A stretch of DNA of 64,000 nt from CAVVZJ01 sp963752755 (lineage in GTDB: Bacteria > Planctomycetota > Planctomycetia > Isosphaerales > Isosphaeraceae): assembly GCA_963752755.1 (NCBI GenBank), contig CAVVZJ010000011.1, positions 186,001-250,000 of the forward strand, written 5' to 3'. Below the pieces are notes generated by a model. It saw only the letters and a program-made list of their open reading frames with translations, searched no databases and was not told the origin of the DNA. This document shows positions 17,238-27,800 of this stretch, piece by piece. The position numbers were made by a program, and so were the translations under genes. Numbering within the stretch: the stretch's first letter is position 1; each line of letters opens with the position of its first letter.

Positions 17238-19142
17238 ATGGATCTTTGCGGCGTCCGAACCTTGCGCGGGCCTAACCGCTGGGTCCGATTCCCCGTGTTC
17301 GAGATTGCCGCCGACCTGGGCGACCCGGAGGGTCGTGACGCTCGGCGGTGGAATGGGCTCCGCGAGCGGTTGCTGGATCGACTGCCGGGTCCAGGGCCGT
17401 TTGATCCGGCGCGGGAGGAGATGGCCGGCTGGCAGGCGAGGCTGATGGCCGGGGACCTGCCGCCACCTAGGTTGGTGGAATTACTGGCGAGGATCGTGCT
17501 CGGACAGGGCGGCTCGAAGGCGACGTTTGCCAAGACAGTGGCGGAGGGAAGCGGGCGATACCGGTTCATCCTGGGGTACGACGACGAGGCGGTCGATCGG
17601 GCGGCGCTGGAGACTTGCTGGCGACTGCTCCGGGCGGGGCTGGGGGACGGGCCGATCGACGTGGCTGGTGAGATCGCGGCCTTGAGGACGCGGGCGAACG
17701 GTGAACGCCTCGGCCCGGGGACTGCGGCGATCGTCGGCGCGGCGAGGGCGCGAGGTATCCCGGCGAGGCGGCTCAATGCCGGCAGCCTTGTCCAGCTCGG
17801 CTGGGGATCGAGGCAGCATCGGATCTGGACGGCCATCTCCGACCGGACCGGCATGATCGCCGCCGACATCGCCTCGGACAAGGAGCTAACCCGGACGCTC
17901 CTGCGACGTGCCGGGGTGCCGGTGCCGGCCGGTCGGCTGGTGGAGTCGGCGTCGGATGCGTGGAAGGCGGCGCAGGAGGTCGGCTTGCCGGTGGTGGTCA
18001 AGCCACGCAATGCCAACCACGCCCAGGGCGTTTCCATCGGATTGACGACGCGGGAGCAGGTCGAACGGGCCTTCGCGATCGCCGCCGGCATCCGGGGCGA
18101 GTCGCCGACCGACGTGCTGGTCGAGCGGTTCATCCGGGGGGATGAGCACCGCTTGCTGGTCGTCGCCGGCCGGCTGGTCGCGGCCTATCGGGGCGAGCCG
18201 GCGCAGGTCGTCGGAAATGGGAGGCAGAGTGTCGCGGAGCTGGTCGCCGCGCTGAACTGCGACCCGAGGCGGGGGACGGAGTGGCATTATCCGCTCGATC
18301 GGGTGGAGATCGACGACGTGGCGCGGCTGGTCCTCGCCGATCAGGGGCTCACGCCCGACGCCGTGCCTCCGGCCGGAGCCCGGGTGATCCTCCAGCGAAC
18401 GGCCGATCGTTGCCTGGATGTGACCGATCAGGTCCATCCGGAGGTGGCCGCGCGGGCGGTGGAGGCGGCGGCGGTCGTCGGCCTGGACATCGCGGGGATC
18501 GACCTGCTGGCCGAGGACATCGCCCGACCGCTCGAAGCTCAAGGCGGGGCGATCGTCGAGGTCAACGCCGGCCCCGGCCTGATGGGGCACCTCATGCCCG
18601 CGTCGGGCCGACCGCGGCCGGTTGGCGAGGCGATCGTCGCCAGCCTCTTCCCAGAGGGGGACGACGGTCGGATTCCGGTTCTGGCCGTCACGGGCGGCCC
18701 CGAGGCGGCTGAAGTGGCTCGAAGGCTGGCGCGTCGGCATGCCGAAGGGGGTGTTCGTGTCGGCCTTGCGTGTTCCGATGGGTTGTTCCTCGGAGAGCGC
18801 CGGATTGCCGACGAAGGGAGGACGACCGCATCCCTGGCTCGCGACCTGCTGACGAACCCGCTGGTCGAGCTGGCGGTCGTGGAGGTCCGGCCGGAGGATG
18901 TGCGCGAGGAGGGTTTGCCCTTCGACTTTTGCGATCGGGCTTATGTGACTGGCTGGGAGGGAGCGGCGACCACCGAGCCGTTTGCCGAGGCGGCTCGGGT
19001 CCTGGTCGAGAGCGTTAGGCCGGGCGGAGCGGCGGTGCTCCGTCGGGACGATCCGAGGGCGGAGGAACTGGCGGGACGTTGCGCGGGGGGGGTGGAATGG
19101 GAGGCGGGGGAATGCTCGGGATTTCATGAGAGGGAATGTTAG
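17238..19142 (+). CDS. CphA2-like cyanophycin synthetase
   Basis: The 634-residue protein begins with the CphA N-terminal domain (RTLRGPNRWVRFPVFEI), followed by an ATP-grasp domain from about 205 to 470 (SDKELTRTLLRRAGVPVPAG, PVVVKPRNANHAQGVSIG, VLVERFIRGDEHRLLVV, IVEVNAGPGLMGHLMP). The C-terminal part resembles the Mur-ligase half of cyanophycin synthetase (IPVLAVTG, then VGLACSDGLFLGERRI), but the nucleotide loop GTNGKTTT is replaced by GGPEAAEVARR and the tail is about 240 residues short. Full CphA1 is about 870-900 residues. This layout matches CphA2, which polymerises beta-Asp-Arg dipeptides with one ATP site. A cyanophycinase gene lies 18.5 kb downstream. Confidence 0.78.
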   Translation: MDLCGVRTLRGPNRWVRFPVFEIAADLGDPEGRDARRWNGLRERLLDRLPGPGPFDPAREEMAGWQARLMAGDLPPPRLVELLARIVLGQGGSKATFAKTVAEGSGRYRFILGYDDEAVDRAALETCWRLLRAGLGDGPIDVAGEIAALRTRANGERLGPGTAAIVGAARARGIPARRLNAGSLVQLGWGSRQHRIWTAISDRTGMIAADIASDKELTRTLLRRAGVPVPAGRLVESASDAWKAAQEVGLPVVVKPRNANHAQGVSIGLTTREQVERAFAIAAGIRGESPTDVLVERFIRGDEHRLLVVAGRLVAAYRGEPAQVVGNGRQSVAELVAALNCDPRRGTEWHYPLDRVEIDDVARLVLADQGLTPDAVPPAGARVILQRTADRCLDVTDQVHPEVAARAVEAAAVVGLDIAGIDLLAEDIARPLEAQGGAIVEVNAGPGLMGHLMPASGRPRPVGEAIVASLFPEGDDGRIPVLAVTGGPEAAEVARRLARRHAEGGVRVGLACSDGLFLGERRIADEGRTTASLARDLLTNPLVELAVVEVRPEDVREEGLPFDFCDRAYVTGWEGAATTEPFAEAARVLVESVRPGGAAVLRRDDPRAEELAGRCAGGVEWEAGECSGFHEREC

Positions 19143-19185
19143 CCGACCAGTGCTGAGTCGGTGTTCCGGATCAAGACGGTCGGGC

Positions 19186-19584
19186 TCACACTCTGGGGGG
19201 GATGGGAAGTCCCTGCTCCTGAAGCGACGCGACGTGCTCTTTCATGCCCCAACGCGCCTGGTAGAGGTATTGCTCAATCGAGTGACCAATGCCGGTGAAT
19301 CCTTCGAGTTCGGGGGAAAAGAAGCCGGAGAAGTCGCGTTCCTCCGTGGCTTCGATGACTACAGAATCGGGCAGATCGATCCTGGGCAAACCCCTCGAGA
19401 GGTCGATGCCGGCAGCTCCCGGAATGGATTGGTATGTCCCGGTGGGAACCTCCTTCGCGCCATGGTCATCGACGCGGATGAGCCGGTCCCAACTGTCTTT
19501 TCCATAATACCGGACGGAACCCTTCTGACTTACCAGCTTGAAGCCGTTGTCTTCGAGGAGTCGAACCAGTTCGCGAAACTTCAC
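19186..19584 (-). CDS. HicA-HicB fusion, HicA catalytic His lost
   Basis: One 132-residue frame joins a HicA toxin (FRELVRLLEDNGFKLVSQKG, ending near residue 60) to a HicB-like antitoxin partial RNase-H-like fold (VVIEATEERDFSGFFSPELE, LYQARWGMKEHVASLQEQG). HicA normally cleaves mRNA with a His in a 'GSH.R' motif; here it reads GSVRYY, so the nuclease is predicted inactive. HicB normally also carries a DNA-binding domain, absent here. It starts with GTG and overlaps the stop of the epimerase gene by 4 bp. It may be a decayed toxin-antitoxin locus or an altered regulator; a sequencing-level fusion of two genes is possible but would need the missing start and stop. Confidence 0.7.
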   Translation of the reverse strand: MKFRELVRLLEDNGFKLVSQKGSVRYYGKDSWDRLIRVDDHGAKEVPTGTYQSIPGAAGIDLSRGLPRIDLPDSVVIEATEERDFSGFFSPELEGFTGIGHSIEQYLYQARWGMKEHVASLQEQGLPIPPRV

Positions 19585-20576
19585 GATCTCGCCTCGGGAT
19601 CGTTGCCGGTGCGTGTCTGCGCGGCGATGACGTCGGTGAGGATCTGGTCGAGGTCGCGAGTGGGGCGGTAGCCGGTGAGGCGGCGGAGGCGGGTGAGGTC
19701 GGGGACGCGGCGGAGCATGTCCTCGAAGCCGGCGGTGTAGGCCTGGCTGTAGGGGATCAGGCGGATCGGGCTGGTCGAGCCGGTCAGGGAGCGGACGCGC
19801 TCGGCGAGCTGGAGGATGGAGACTTCTTCATCGTTGCCGACGTTGAAGACCTGGCCGCGGGCGCGGGGTTCGGACATGAGGGAGACGAGGGCGCCGACGA
19901 CGTCGGCGACGTGGGCGAAGCAGCGGGTCTGCGTGCCGTCGCCATAGACGGTCAGGGGTTCGCCGGCCAGCGCCTGGGAGACGAAGCGGGGGATCACCAT
20001 GCCGTAGCGGCCGGTCTGGCGGGGGCCGACGGTGTTGAAGAGGCGGGCGACGACGACGGGCAGGCGGGTCTCGTGCCAGTGGGCGAGGGCCAGGAACTCG
20101 TCGAGGGCCTTGGCGCAGGCGTAGGCCCAGCGTCGGGTCGTGGTGGGGCCCATCACGACGTCGTCGCCCTCGGAGAAGGGGATCTTCACGCCTTTGCCGT
20201 AAACCTCGCTGGTGGAGGTCAGGAGCACGGGGCGTCGGTAGCGGGCGCAGGAGCGGAGGACGACGTCGGTGCCGTTGACGATCGTCTCGATCGTCTTGAC
20301 CGGCTCCTCGACGACGAGCTTCACCCCGACGGCGCTGGCCAGGTGGAAGACCGCCCGGCATTCCATCACGCAGCGCTCGACGACGTCCGGATCGGTCACG
20401 CTGGCGACGCGAAGCTCGAAGCCGTCGCGGCCTTCGAGGTGGGCGACGTTCTCGTAACGGCCCGTGCTCAGGTCGTCGAGGGCGAGGACGGAGTGGCCGT
20501 CGTCGAGCAGGCGTTCGCAGAGGTGGCTGCCGATGAAGCCGGAACCGCCGGTGACGAGGAATTGGGTGGGGGTCAT
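19581..20576 (-). CDS. NAD-dependent sugar-nucleotide epimerase/dehydratase
   Basis: The 331-residue protein is an extended SDR. The Rossmann loop [11 protein letters not shown] is at residues 9-19, and the active site has the Ser-Tyr-Lys set ([18 protein letters not shown] with Tyr and Lys). It matches UDP-glucuronate decarboxylase or UDP-glucose 4-epimerase relatives ([42 protein letters not shown]). The exact sugar nucleotide is uncertain. It is followed, with 4 bp overlap, by the HicA-HicB fusion gene. Confidence 0.85.
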   Translation of the reverse strand: MTPTQFLVTGGSGFIGSHLCERLLDDGHSVLALDDLSTGRYENVAHLEGRDGFELRVASVTDPDVVERCVMECRAVFHLASAVGVKLVVEEPVKTIETIVNGTDVVLRSCARYRRPVLLTSTSEVYGKGVKIPFSEGDDVVMGPTTTRRWAYACAKALDEFLALAHWHETRLPVVVARLFNTVGPRQTGRYGMVIPRFVSQALAGEPLTVYGDGTQTRCFAHVADVVGALVSLMSEPRARGQVFNVGNDEEVSILQLAERVRSLTGSTSPIRLIPYSQAYTAGFEDMLRRVPDLTRLRRLTGYRPTRDLDQILTDVIAAQTRTGNDPEARS

Positions 20577-20744
20577 TGGTCACGGGTCGATTGGTCAGGG
20601 AGCAAGGCCCTTGGTCGTCTAGAGCAAGTGCGGCGCACCGTCCGCGAGAGAAGACGGCGTGCGGCACACGCCCGACAAGATTGCCGTCATCGAGCACCGA
20701 TTCTCGCGAGGATCGGCCGTCCTGCCAATGTCCAGCGACGGTGA

Positions 20745-21341
20745 CTATTCTTCGAGCGTGACGTTCCAGTACGCCTCGCTGAGGAACTTGGACCAGCTCT
20801 CGATCTTCATGCCGTTGGAGGCGTAGAGGGGTTTCCAGTTGGGGCGGACGGGGGGTCGGCGGAGCTTCATGCCGGCCTGGTCGGGGGTGCGGTTGGCCTT
20901 GCGGGAGTTGCAGTCGACGCAGGCGAGGACGCAGTTGTCCCAGCGGGAGGTGCCGCCGAGGGAGCGGGGCAGGACGTGGTCGATGGTCAGCTCGGCGCTG
21001 CCGGGGCGGCAGCCGCAATACTGGCAGGTGGCGTGGTCGCGCTTGAAGATGTTGCGGCGGCTGAAGGTGACGGCGCACTCGCGGGAGCGGTCGTAGCGGG
21101 TCAGGGTCAGGACCTCGGGGACGCGGAGGCGAAAGGTCACGGCCTGGATGAACGGCTCGCCGTCGCGGGGGCGAAGCTGCGACCAGTCGGACCAGGTGTA
21201 GAGGCGGAAGTCTTCGGGATCGACGACGCGGGCCGCCTCGTTCCAGAGCATCACGAGCGCCCGGGCCACCGGCGCGACGTTGACCGGCTGCCAGTTCCGG
21301 TTCAGGACGAGGGTCGGTCGGTCCAGGACGGATGAACTCAT
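20745..21341 (-). CDS. HNH endonuclease family protein
   Basis: The 198-residue protein carries an HNH fold at its C-terminal half: CQYCG (about residues 109-113), IDHVLPRSLGG (122-132), DNCVLACVDCN and KANRTPDQAG, with two zinc-binding Cys pairs. The N-terminal half (VLNRNWQPVNVAPVARALVML) is the usual companion of stand-alone housekeeping HNH proteins found in many bacteria with no restriction partner. The ATG at 21341 was preferred over the TTG two codons earlier because GGGAGG lies about 10 bases upstream of it. Confidence 0.85.
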   Translation of the reverse strand: MSSSVLDRPTLVLNRNWQPVNVAPVARALVMLWNEAARVVDPEDFRLYTWSDWSQLRPRDGEPFIQAVTFRLRVPEVLTLTRYDRSRECAVTFSRRNIFKRDHATCQYCGCRPGSAELTIDHVLPRSLGGTSRWDNCVLACVDCNSRKANRTPDQAGMKLRRPPVRPNWKPLYASNGMKIESWSKFLSEAYWNVTLEE

Positions 21342-21370
21342 CGGCAAGGAGCCTCCCAGCGAGACGACCG

Positions 21371-21435
21371 GGCGACCGGGGGAGTCGAACCCCCTGGCGG
21401 AAGGTTACACCATTACAGCATACACGAGGCCCGCC
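21371..21435 (-). pseudogene. tRNA-like fragment (possible Gly relic)
   Basis: Read on the minus strand, the piece holds a good T-arm (GGGGGTTCGACTCCCCC) followed by GGTCGCC, a 5' segment GGCGGGC that pairs with it apart from one mismatch, D-loop-like TAATGGT and a CCTTCCGCC stretch where a Gly anticodon TCC could sit. Only about 65 bases lie between the acceptor strands and no anticodon stem forms, so it is not an intact tRNA. It lies between the divergent HNH and cinA genes. Confidence 0.35.
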
Positions 21436-21624
21436 TGGGGAGAACCCTGTGCCGGTCAATTCGGGAAAGGGCGAAAACTTGTTAAGGTTTCGCGTAGAGC
21501 ATGCCTGCGGGTCCTGGGGCGTCGGCGGAGAATCGAGCGCCGACCGATGGCGGCCGGCGGGCGTTGCGGTAGGATGAGAGGCCATCGTGGATCGAGTCCA
21601 ACCTGAGAACCGGTCGGAGGGGGC

Positions 21625-22874
21625 ATGAACGCGGAGGTGATCGCCGTCGGCAGCGAGCTGGTGAGCGGGCAGAAGCTCGACACGAACAGCCAGTGGCTCA
21701 GCCGAAGGCTGGGCGAGCTGGGGATCGAGGTTCGCTACCACACCGCCCTGGCCGACGACCTGGCGCAGAACATCGAGGCGTTCCGGATCGCCGCCGGGCG
21801 GGCCGACCTGGTGGTCGTCGGCGGCGGGCTCGGGCCGACGCAGGACGACCTGACCCGCGAGGCGCTGGCGACGCTGGCGGGCGTGCCCCTGGAGGAGGAC
21901 GAGGCGTCGTTGAAGGCGCTCGGAGGCGTTCTTCGCCCGGCGGAACCGGCCGATGCCGGCGCGGAACCGGGTGCAGGCCCTCTTGCCGAAGGGGCTCGGA
22001 GGCCCTGGCGAACCGGGCCGGCACGGCGCCGGGGGTCTGGATGACGGTCGGCCGGGCCACGTTCGCGTGCCTGCCGGGCGTGCCGGGCGAGTTGAAGATC
22101 ATGTTCGAGGAGCAGGTGGTGCCCCGGCTGAGGCAGTCGGGCCGGCTGAGCCGGGTCATCGTGCACCGGGTCATCAACCTGTTCGGCAGGGGCGAGTCGG
22201 ACATCGAGGCACAGGCGCTCGACCTGACGGCGCGAGGACGTCGGCCCGAGGTCGGGATCACGGCGAGCGACGCCACCATCAGCTTCCGCGTCTCGTGCGA
22301 CGGCCCGACCGAGGCCGACGCCCTCCGCGAGATCGAGCCGACCCTCGCCTTGATCCGCGAGCGGTTCGCCGACCTGATCGTCGGCGAGGGGGACGTGGAC
22401 GTGCCCGAGGCCCTGGTGGCGCAACTGGAACGGACCGGGGCGACGATCGCCACGGCCGAGTCCTGCACCGGCGGCCTGATCGCGCAGCGGATCACGGCGA
22501 TTGCGGGGGTCAGCCCGTATTTTCCGGGCGGGGTCGTGTCGTATTCGAACGAGGCGAAGGAAGACCTGCTGGGCGTGCCGCACGAGCTGATCGCGGCCCA
22601 CGGGGCGGTCAGCGCCGAGGTGGCCGAGGCGATGGCGGAGGGCGTCCGACGACGGTTCCAGGCGACCATGGGTCTGGCGGTGACCGGCATCGCCGGGCCG
22701 ACGGGCGGCACGCCCGAGAAGCCGGTCGGCCTGGTCTTCCTCGGCCTGGCCGGACCGGGGGGCGTGTCGCATCGCAGGCTGGAGATCGGTCCCGAGCAGC
22801 CCCGCGAGGTCATCCGGAGCCGGTCGGCCAAGCATGCGATGAACTGGGCCAGGCTGGCGCTTTCGCAGCTCTGA
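21625..22874 (+). CDS. cinA: CinA-family protein (two frameshifts)
   Basis: CinA has an N-terminal MoCF-like domain (MNAEVIAVGSELVSGQKLDTN, VVGGGLGPTQDDLT), often with ADP-ribose or NAD pyrophosphatase activity, and a C-terminal nicotinamide-nucleotide amidase domain (IATAESCTGGLIAQRITAIAG, PYFPGGVVSYSNEAK, AVTGIAGPTGGTPEKPVG). Both domains are complete if two breaks are repaired: an extra G near 21922 (CTCGGAGG for CTCGAGG) and an extra G near 21990 (AAGGGGCTC for AAGGGCTC). The repaired protein has about 416 residues, the usual length. Both breaks lie in short G runs, which points to consensus errors. Confidence 0.85.
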
Positions 22875-22944
22875 ACATCAAGGGATCGCGGCTTTAACGG
22901 ATCGGTCCGACTCCAGGTACGAGGTTCTTAAAGGGGACGCCACC

Positions 22945-24674
22945 ATGCTTCAACGACCCGCCGTGATGGGCTTGCTCGTCGTGGCTGCGCTGGTGGCCTG
23001 CGTCGTGCCGCCTCGGGCCTGGCTCGGCTGGCCGCGCACGACCGGCCCGCGGGGCCGTTGCAGAAGACGCGATCGGCGGTGCTCGCTCGCAACGGTCTGG
23101 CGGCGACGAGTCAGCCGCTGGCGACGGCCGCGGCGATCCGGGTCTTGCAGGACGGGGGCAACGCCGTCGATGCGGCGATCGCGGCGAACGCGGTGATCGG
23201 CGTGGTCGAGCCGATGTCGTGCGGCATCGGGGGCGACCTCTTCGCGATCGTCTGGGACGCGAAGTCGCAGAAGCTCTACGGTCTGAACGCCAGTGGTCGG
23301 GCACCCGGCCGGGCCACGATCGCGGAGTTCCGCGGTCGCGGGCTGGACGACGATCCCGGTTCATGGACCGTTGAGCTGGTCGGTGCCGGGCTGCGTCGAT
23401 GGCTGGGCGACCTTGCGGGAGCGGTTCGGGACGAAGGACCTCGCGGAGTTGCTCCAGCCGGCGATCGAGTACGCCGAGCAAGGGTTCCCCGTCAGCGAGA
23501 TCATCGCCCACGACTGGCAAGGCGCGGCTCCCATGCTGGGCGAGATTCCGACTTCCGCCGCGTGCTTCTTGCCCGGCGGCCACGCGCCGAGGACCGGCGA
23601 CGTCTTCCGCAACCCCGGACTCGCCCGCTCGCTCCGACTGATCGCCGAGGGTGGTCACGACGCCTACTATCGCGGGCCGATCGCCGAGGGCGATCGTCGC
23701 CTATTCGGACAGGGTTGGCGGGCTGTTCGGCAAGGAGGATTTCGACCGGCACACCAGCACCTGGGTCGAGCCGGTCTCGACGAATTACCGCGGTTACGAC
23801 GTCTGGGAGTTGCCGCCCAACGGCCAGGGGATCGCGGCCTTGCAAATGCTCAACATCCTCGAAGACTTCGACCTGAAGTCCCTCGGCTTCGGCTCGCCCG
23901 AGGCGCTCCACCTGATGATCGAGGCCAAGAAGCTCGCCTTCGAGGACCGAGCGAAATACTACGCCGATCCCGAGTTCAGCGACGTGCCCGTTGCCGCCCT
24001 GATCTCGAAGCCGTACGCCGATCGCCGTCGCAAGCTCATCGACCCGACGACACGCCAGCCATCGCCCCACGGCCGGCGACCCGTCGCAGGCGGACACGAT
24101 CTACATGACCGTCGTGGACAAGGACCGCAACTGCGTCAGCCTGATCCAGAGCAACTTCCACGGGTTCGGGTCGATGCACGTCCCGGGCGAGCTCGGCTTC
24201 CCGCTCCAGAATCGGGGCAGCCTCTTCGCCCTCGACGAACACCACGCCAACCGGCTCGAACCGGGCAAGCGCCCCTTCCACACGATCATTCCCGGCTTCG
24301 TGACCAAGGACGGCCAGCCCTGGCTCAGCTTCGGCGTGATGGGCGGCGACATGCAGCCCCAGGGGCATGTCCAGGTGCTCTGCGACCTGATCGACTTCGG
24401 CATGGACATTCAGGAGGCCGGCGACGCTCCACGCTGGCGTCACTTCGGCTCGTCCGAGCCGACGGGCCAGCCCGCTCAAGAAGGCGGGACCGTCGTGCTC
24501 GAATCCGGCTTCGGCCCCGACGTCCGTCGGGCGCTGGAAGCCCGGGGACACCGGGTCGTCGAGGGCGGCCTCGGCAGCTACGGCGGTTACCAGGCGATCC
24601 GGATCGACCTCGAACGAGGCGTCCTCCTGGGCGGCTCCGATCCGCGCAAGGATGGCGCCGCGATGGGCTATTAG
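22945..24674 (+). CDS. ggt: Gamma-glutamyltransferase (four frameshifts)
   Basis: Gamma-glutamyltransferases are exported enzymes that cleave themselves before a catalytic Thr and hydrolyse glutathione-like peptides. A signal peptide (MLQRPAVMGLLVVAALVA) leads to ATAAAIRVLQDGGNAVDAAI and VVEPMSCGIGGDLFAIVW, clear family motifs, then LLQPAIEYAEQGFPVSE, a nucleophile region ADTIYMTVVDKDRN, and PGKRPFHTIIPGF. The breaks lie near 23010, 23358, 23689 and 24049; the pieces join without gaps. The repaired length, about 575 residues, is normal. As in cinA, the changes are single bases and probably errors. The gene stands between cinA and the giant surface protein. Confidence 0.85.
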
Positions 24675-24726
24675 CCAGAACTGGCCTCTTGATCACCGAT
24701 TCCATGCTTGGTTGGTTGAATTTCCT

Positions 24727-24754
24727 TTGACTTGGCTCCGGGCGCGGTTATATT
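24727..24754 (+). promoter_or_regulatory. Candidate promoter of surface-protein gene
   Basis: TTGACT at 24727-24732 and TATATT at 24749-24754 with a 16-base spacer lie 122 bp before the start of the 1124-residue surface protein, in a locally AT-richer stretch. Confidence 0.45.
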
Positions 24755-24875
24755 GGTCTTCAGTCAGCCGGGATTTCCCAAAGTCCCAAATTTCACCAAT
24801 GCAACCCGAGACCAGCACGGACGGCCCGCTCGCCCCGCGAAGACGGAGGCGGACCGCGTTCCGGAGGCGTGAGCC

Positions 24876-27800
24876 ATGCGACGACGCTTGTTCGTCCCCG
24901 AAACCGATGTCTCCCGCGATCGGCGCCGGCGGCGGAGCTGGGCCGGGGGCGACTGGCGCCCAGAGGCGCTGGAGGGGCGGCAACTCCTGGCGATCATCAC
25001 GGTCAACACGACGGCGGATGTCAGCTCCGACCCGACGCTGGTGACGCTGCGCGACGCGATCAACCAGGCGAACAGCACGCCCGAGTCCGACACGATCAAC
25101 TTTTCGATCACGGGGCCGGGAGTCAAGACGTTCCAGCCGGCGACCCCGCTGCCGACGATCACGGCGCCGGTGTTCCTCGACGGCACGAGTCAGGGGACCT
25201 CGTCGACTCCCTTGATCGAGATTGACGGCAGTCTGATCACGACAGCCAACACCGCGGGCCTGACCCTCAGCACGGGGACCGGCAGCAGCACATCGAGCGC
25301 CAGTACCTTGCGGGGTCTGGACATCCATAGCTTCACCGGCCCTGGCGTTCTGATCAACGGCGCCGGCAATATTGCCTTGCAAGGCAACTTCATCGGCACC
25401 AACCCGGCCGGCACGGCGGCCCAGCCCAACGCCCAGGGCGTCTCGGTCGTGAACTCGGCGTCGAACACGATCGGCGGTTTGACCACCACCCAGCGCAACC
25501 TGATCTCGGGCAACACCGGTGACGGCATCAAGATTGTCGGCGCCTCCTCGATGTCCAACATCGTGCAGGGCAACTACATCGGCGTGGACGTCGGCGGCAG
25601 CACGGCGCTGGCCAACGGCGGCAACGGCGTCTTGATCTCCGGAGACGGCTCGACGAGCAGCGGTGCCCGCAACAACACGGTTGGCGGTACGCTGGTCGCG
25701 GCTCGGAACATCATCTCGGGCAATGCCGCTTCGGGGGTCCTGATTAGCGATCCCGGCGCCGCGGGCAACGCCGTACAGGGGAACTACATCGGTCTGACTG
25801 CCTCGGGCACCTCGGCCCTGCCGAACGCCGTCGGCGTGGGGATCGTCAACGGGGCTAGCGGCAACTCGGTCGGCGGCTTCATCAGCACCGCTCGCAACGT
25901 GATCTCCGGCAATACCCAGGCGGGCGTGCGCGTGGACGGTTCGGTGAACAACCTGATCGCGGCCAACGCCATCGGCACGAACGCCGACGCCAGCGCCGCC
26001 TTGCCAGGCGGGCAGCAGTCGCAGGCCGGCATCGTGCTCCAGAACGGCGCCAATTCCAACACGATCGGCGGCCTCAGTTCGGCGACCACGAATATCATCT
26101 CTGGCAACTCGGGCGCGGGCGTCTGGATCCGGGGACGGACCGGGAGCGCGGGGAGTTTTTCGAGCAGCAACGCCATCCAGGGCAACGACATCGGCACCAA
26201 CTCGGCGGGTACCACGGCGGTCCCCAACATCGGCCACGGCGTCGTCATCAGTGAAGGTGCGACCAACAACACGATCGGCTCGACGAGCTCCTCGGGCCGC
26301 AACGTCATCTCGGGCAACGACCAGAATGGCGTCCTGCTCAGCTCCTACGGCACTACCGGTACCCAGCTCATCGGGAACCTGATTGGTACGGCTATCGACG
26401 GCACGACGGCCCTGGGTAACGGCCTCAACGGCGTGCTCATCGATGGCGCCTCCGACACCACCATCGGTGGCACGGTCTCCGGTGCCCCCAACACGATCGC
26501 CTTCAACAAGGCCGCCGGGGTCAGCGTGAACGCTGGCAACTCCAACACGATCCGTAGCAACCCGATCTTCAGCAATACCGGACTCGGCATCGACCTCGGC
26601 GCCACGGGTATCACGCCGAACGACCCGAATGATCCCGACATCGGGCCGAACCTGCTCCAGAACTTCCCCATCATCACCTCGGCCACCACCTCCGGCAGCA
26701 CCTCGACGGTCAGCGGCACCCTGAACAGCCGACCTAAACTGACGTACACGATCGACTTCTACTCGACGCCCAACAATCAGCGTGAGTCCAGGACCTACCT
26801 CGGCTCGACGACTGTGATCGCCGGCAGCGACGGCAACGCCTCCTTCAGCTTCAACCCCTCGACGGCCTTCGCGACCGGCCAGTATGTGACGGCCACAGCC
26901 ACCGACTCCAGCGGCGATACCTCGGAGTTCTCCGCTCCGGTGCAGGCCTCGGCTCCGACGGCCGACCTGAGCGTCACCCAGTCGCTCTCCGTCCCCACCC
27001 TCGCCCCGGCCAATACGGCGATTTCCGGCGGCTTCGTGACTTACACGATCATCGTCAAGAACAATGGCCCCAATCAGGCCTCCGGCGTGACCCTGGCGGA
27101 TACCCTGCCGACTGGCGCCACGTTTGTCGGGGCCACGGCCAGCCAGGGCAGTATCTCGCTTGGAACGAACACCGTCACGCTCAGCGCCGGCAGCCTGGCG
27201 ACCCAGGGCACTGCCACGTTGACGCTCACCCTCGTCGCCCCCTCGACCGTTCCCAGTTCCGGCACGATCACCAACACGGCGACCGCCACGCTCGGCTCCG
27301 GCCAGGTCGATCCGAACCAGGGCAACAGCACCTCGGCGTTGGTCTCCAGCGTGATCACCGGGATCGACCTGGCCGCCACGCTCTCGGCCTCGCCGAACCC
27401 GGCGACGACCGGCCAGAACGTCGCCATCATCCTGACGATCACCAACAACAGTACCCAGCAGGCTACCAACGTCGTCGTCACGCAGAACCTTCCGAACAAC
27501 TTCAACTTTGTCAGTGCCGACGCGACGGCCCCGATCACCACGACCCGCAACGGCCAGCAGTTGACCATCAGGTTCAACGAGAGCCTGCCACCGGCCCAGA
27601 GTACGTCGGCGGGCTACTCGGCGCGGGTGACGATCGTCGGCACGCCGACCGCCGCCGGCACCCTGGTCAGCTCGACGATCGTTCGGGCCGATCAGGGCCA
27701 GACGATCGCGGGCGACAACTCAGGCTTCGTGCCGATCTTCGTCACGGCCGCCCCCATCTCCTCGGCCACCGGCAGTTCGGCGTCGAGTGCCGCGCCGACG

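Noticed and set aside
21625..24674. cinA and ggt as true pseudogenes
   Set aside because: Every coding segment between the breaks is fully conserved and the changes are single bases, several in short runs, which fits consensus error better than decay.
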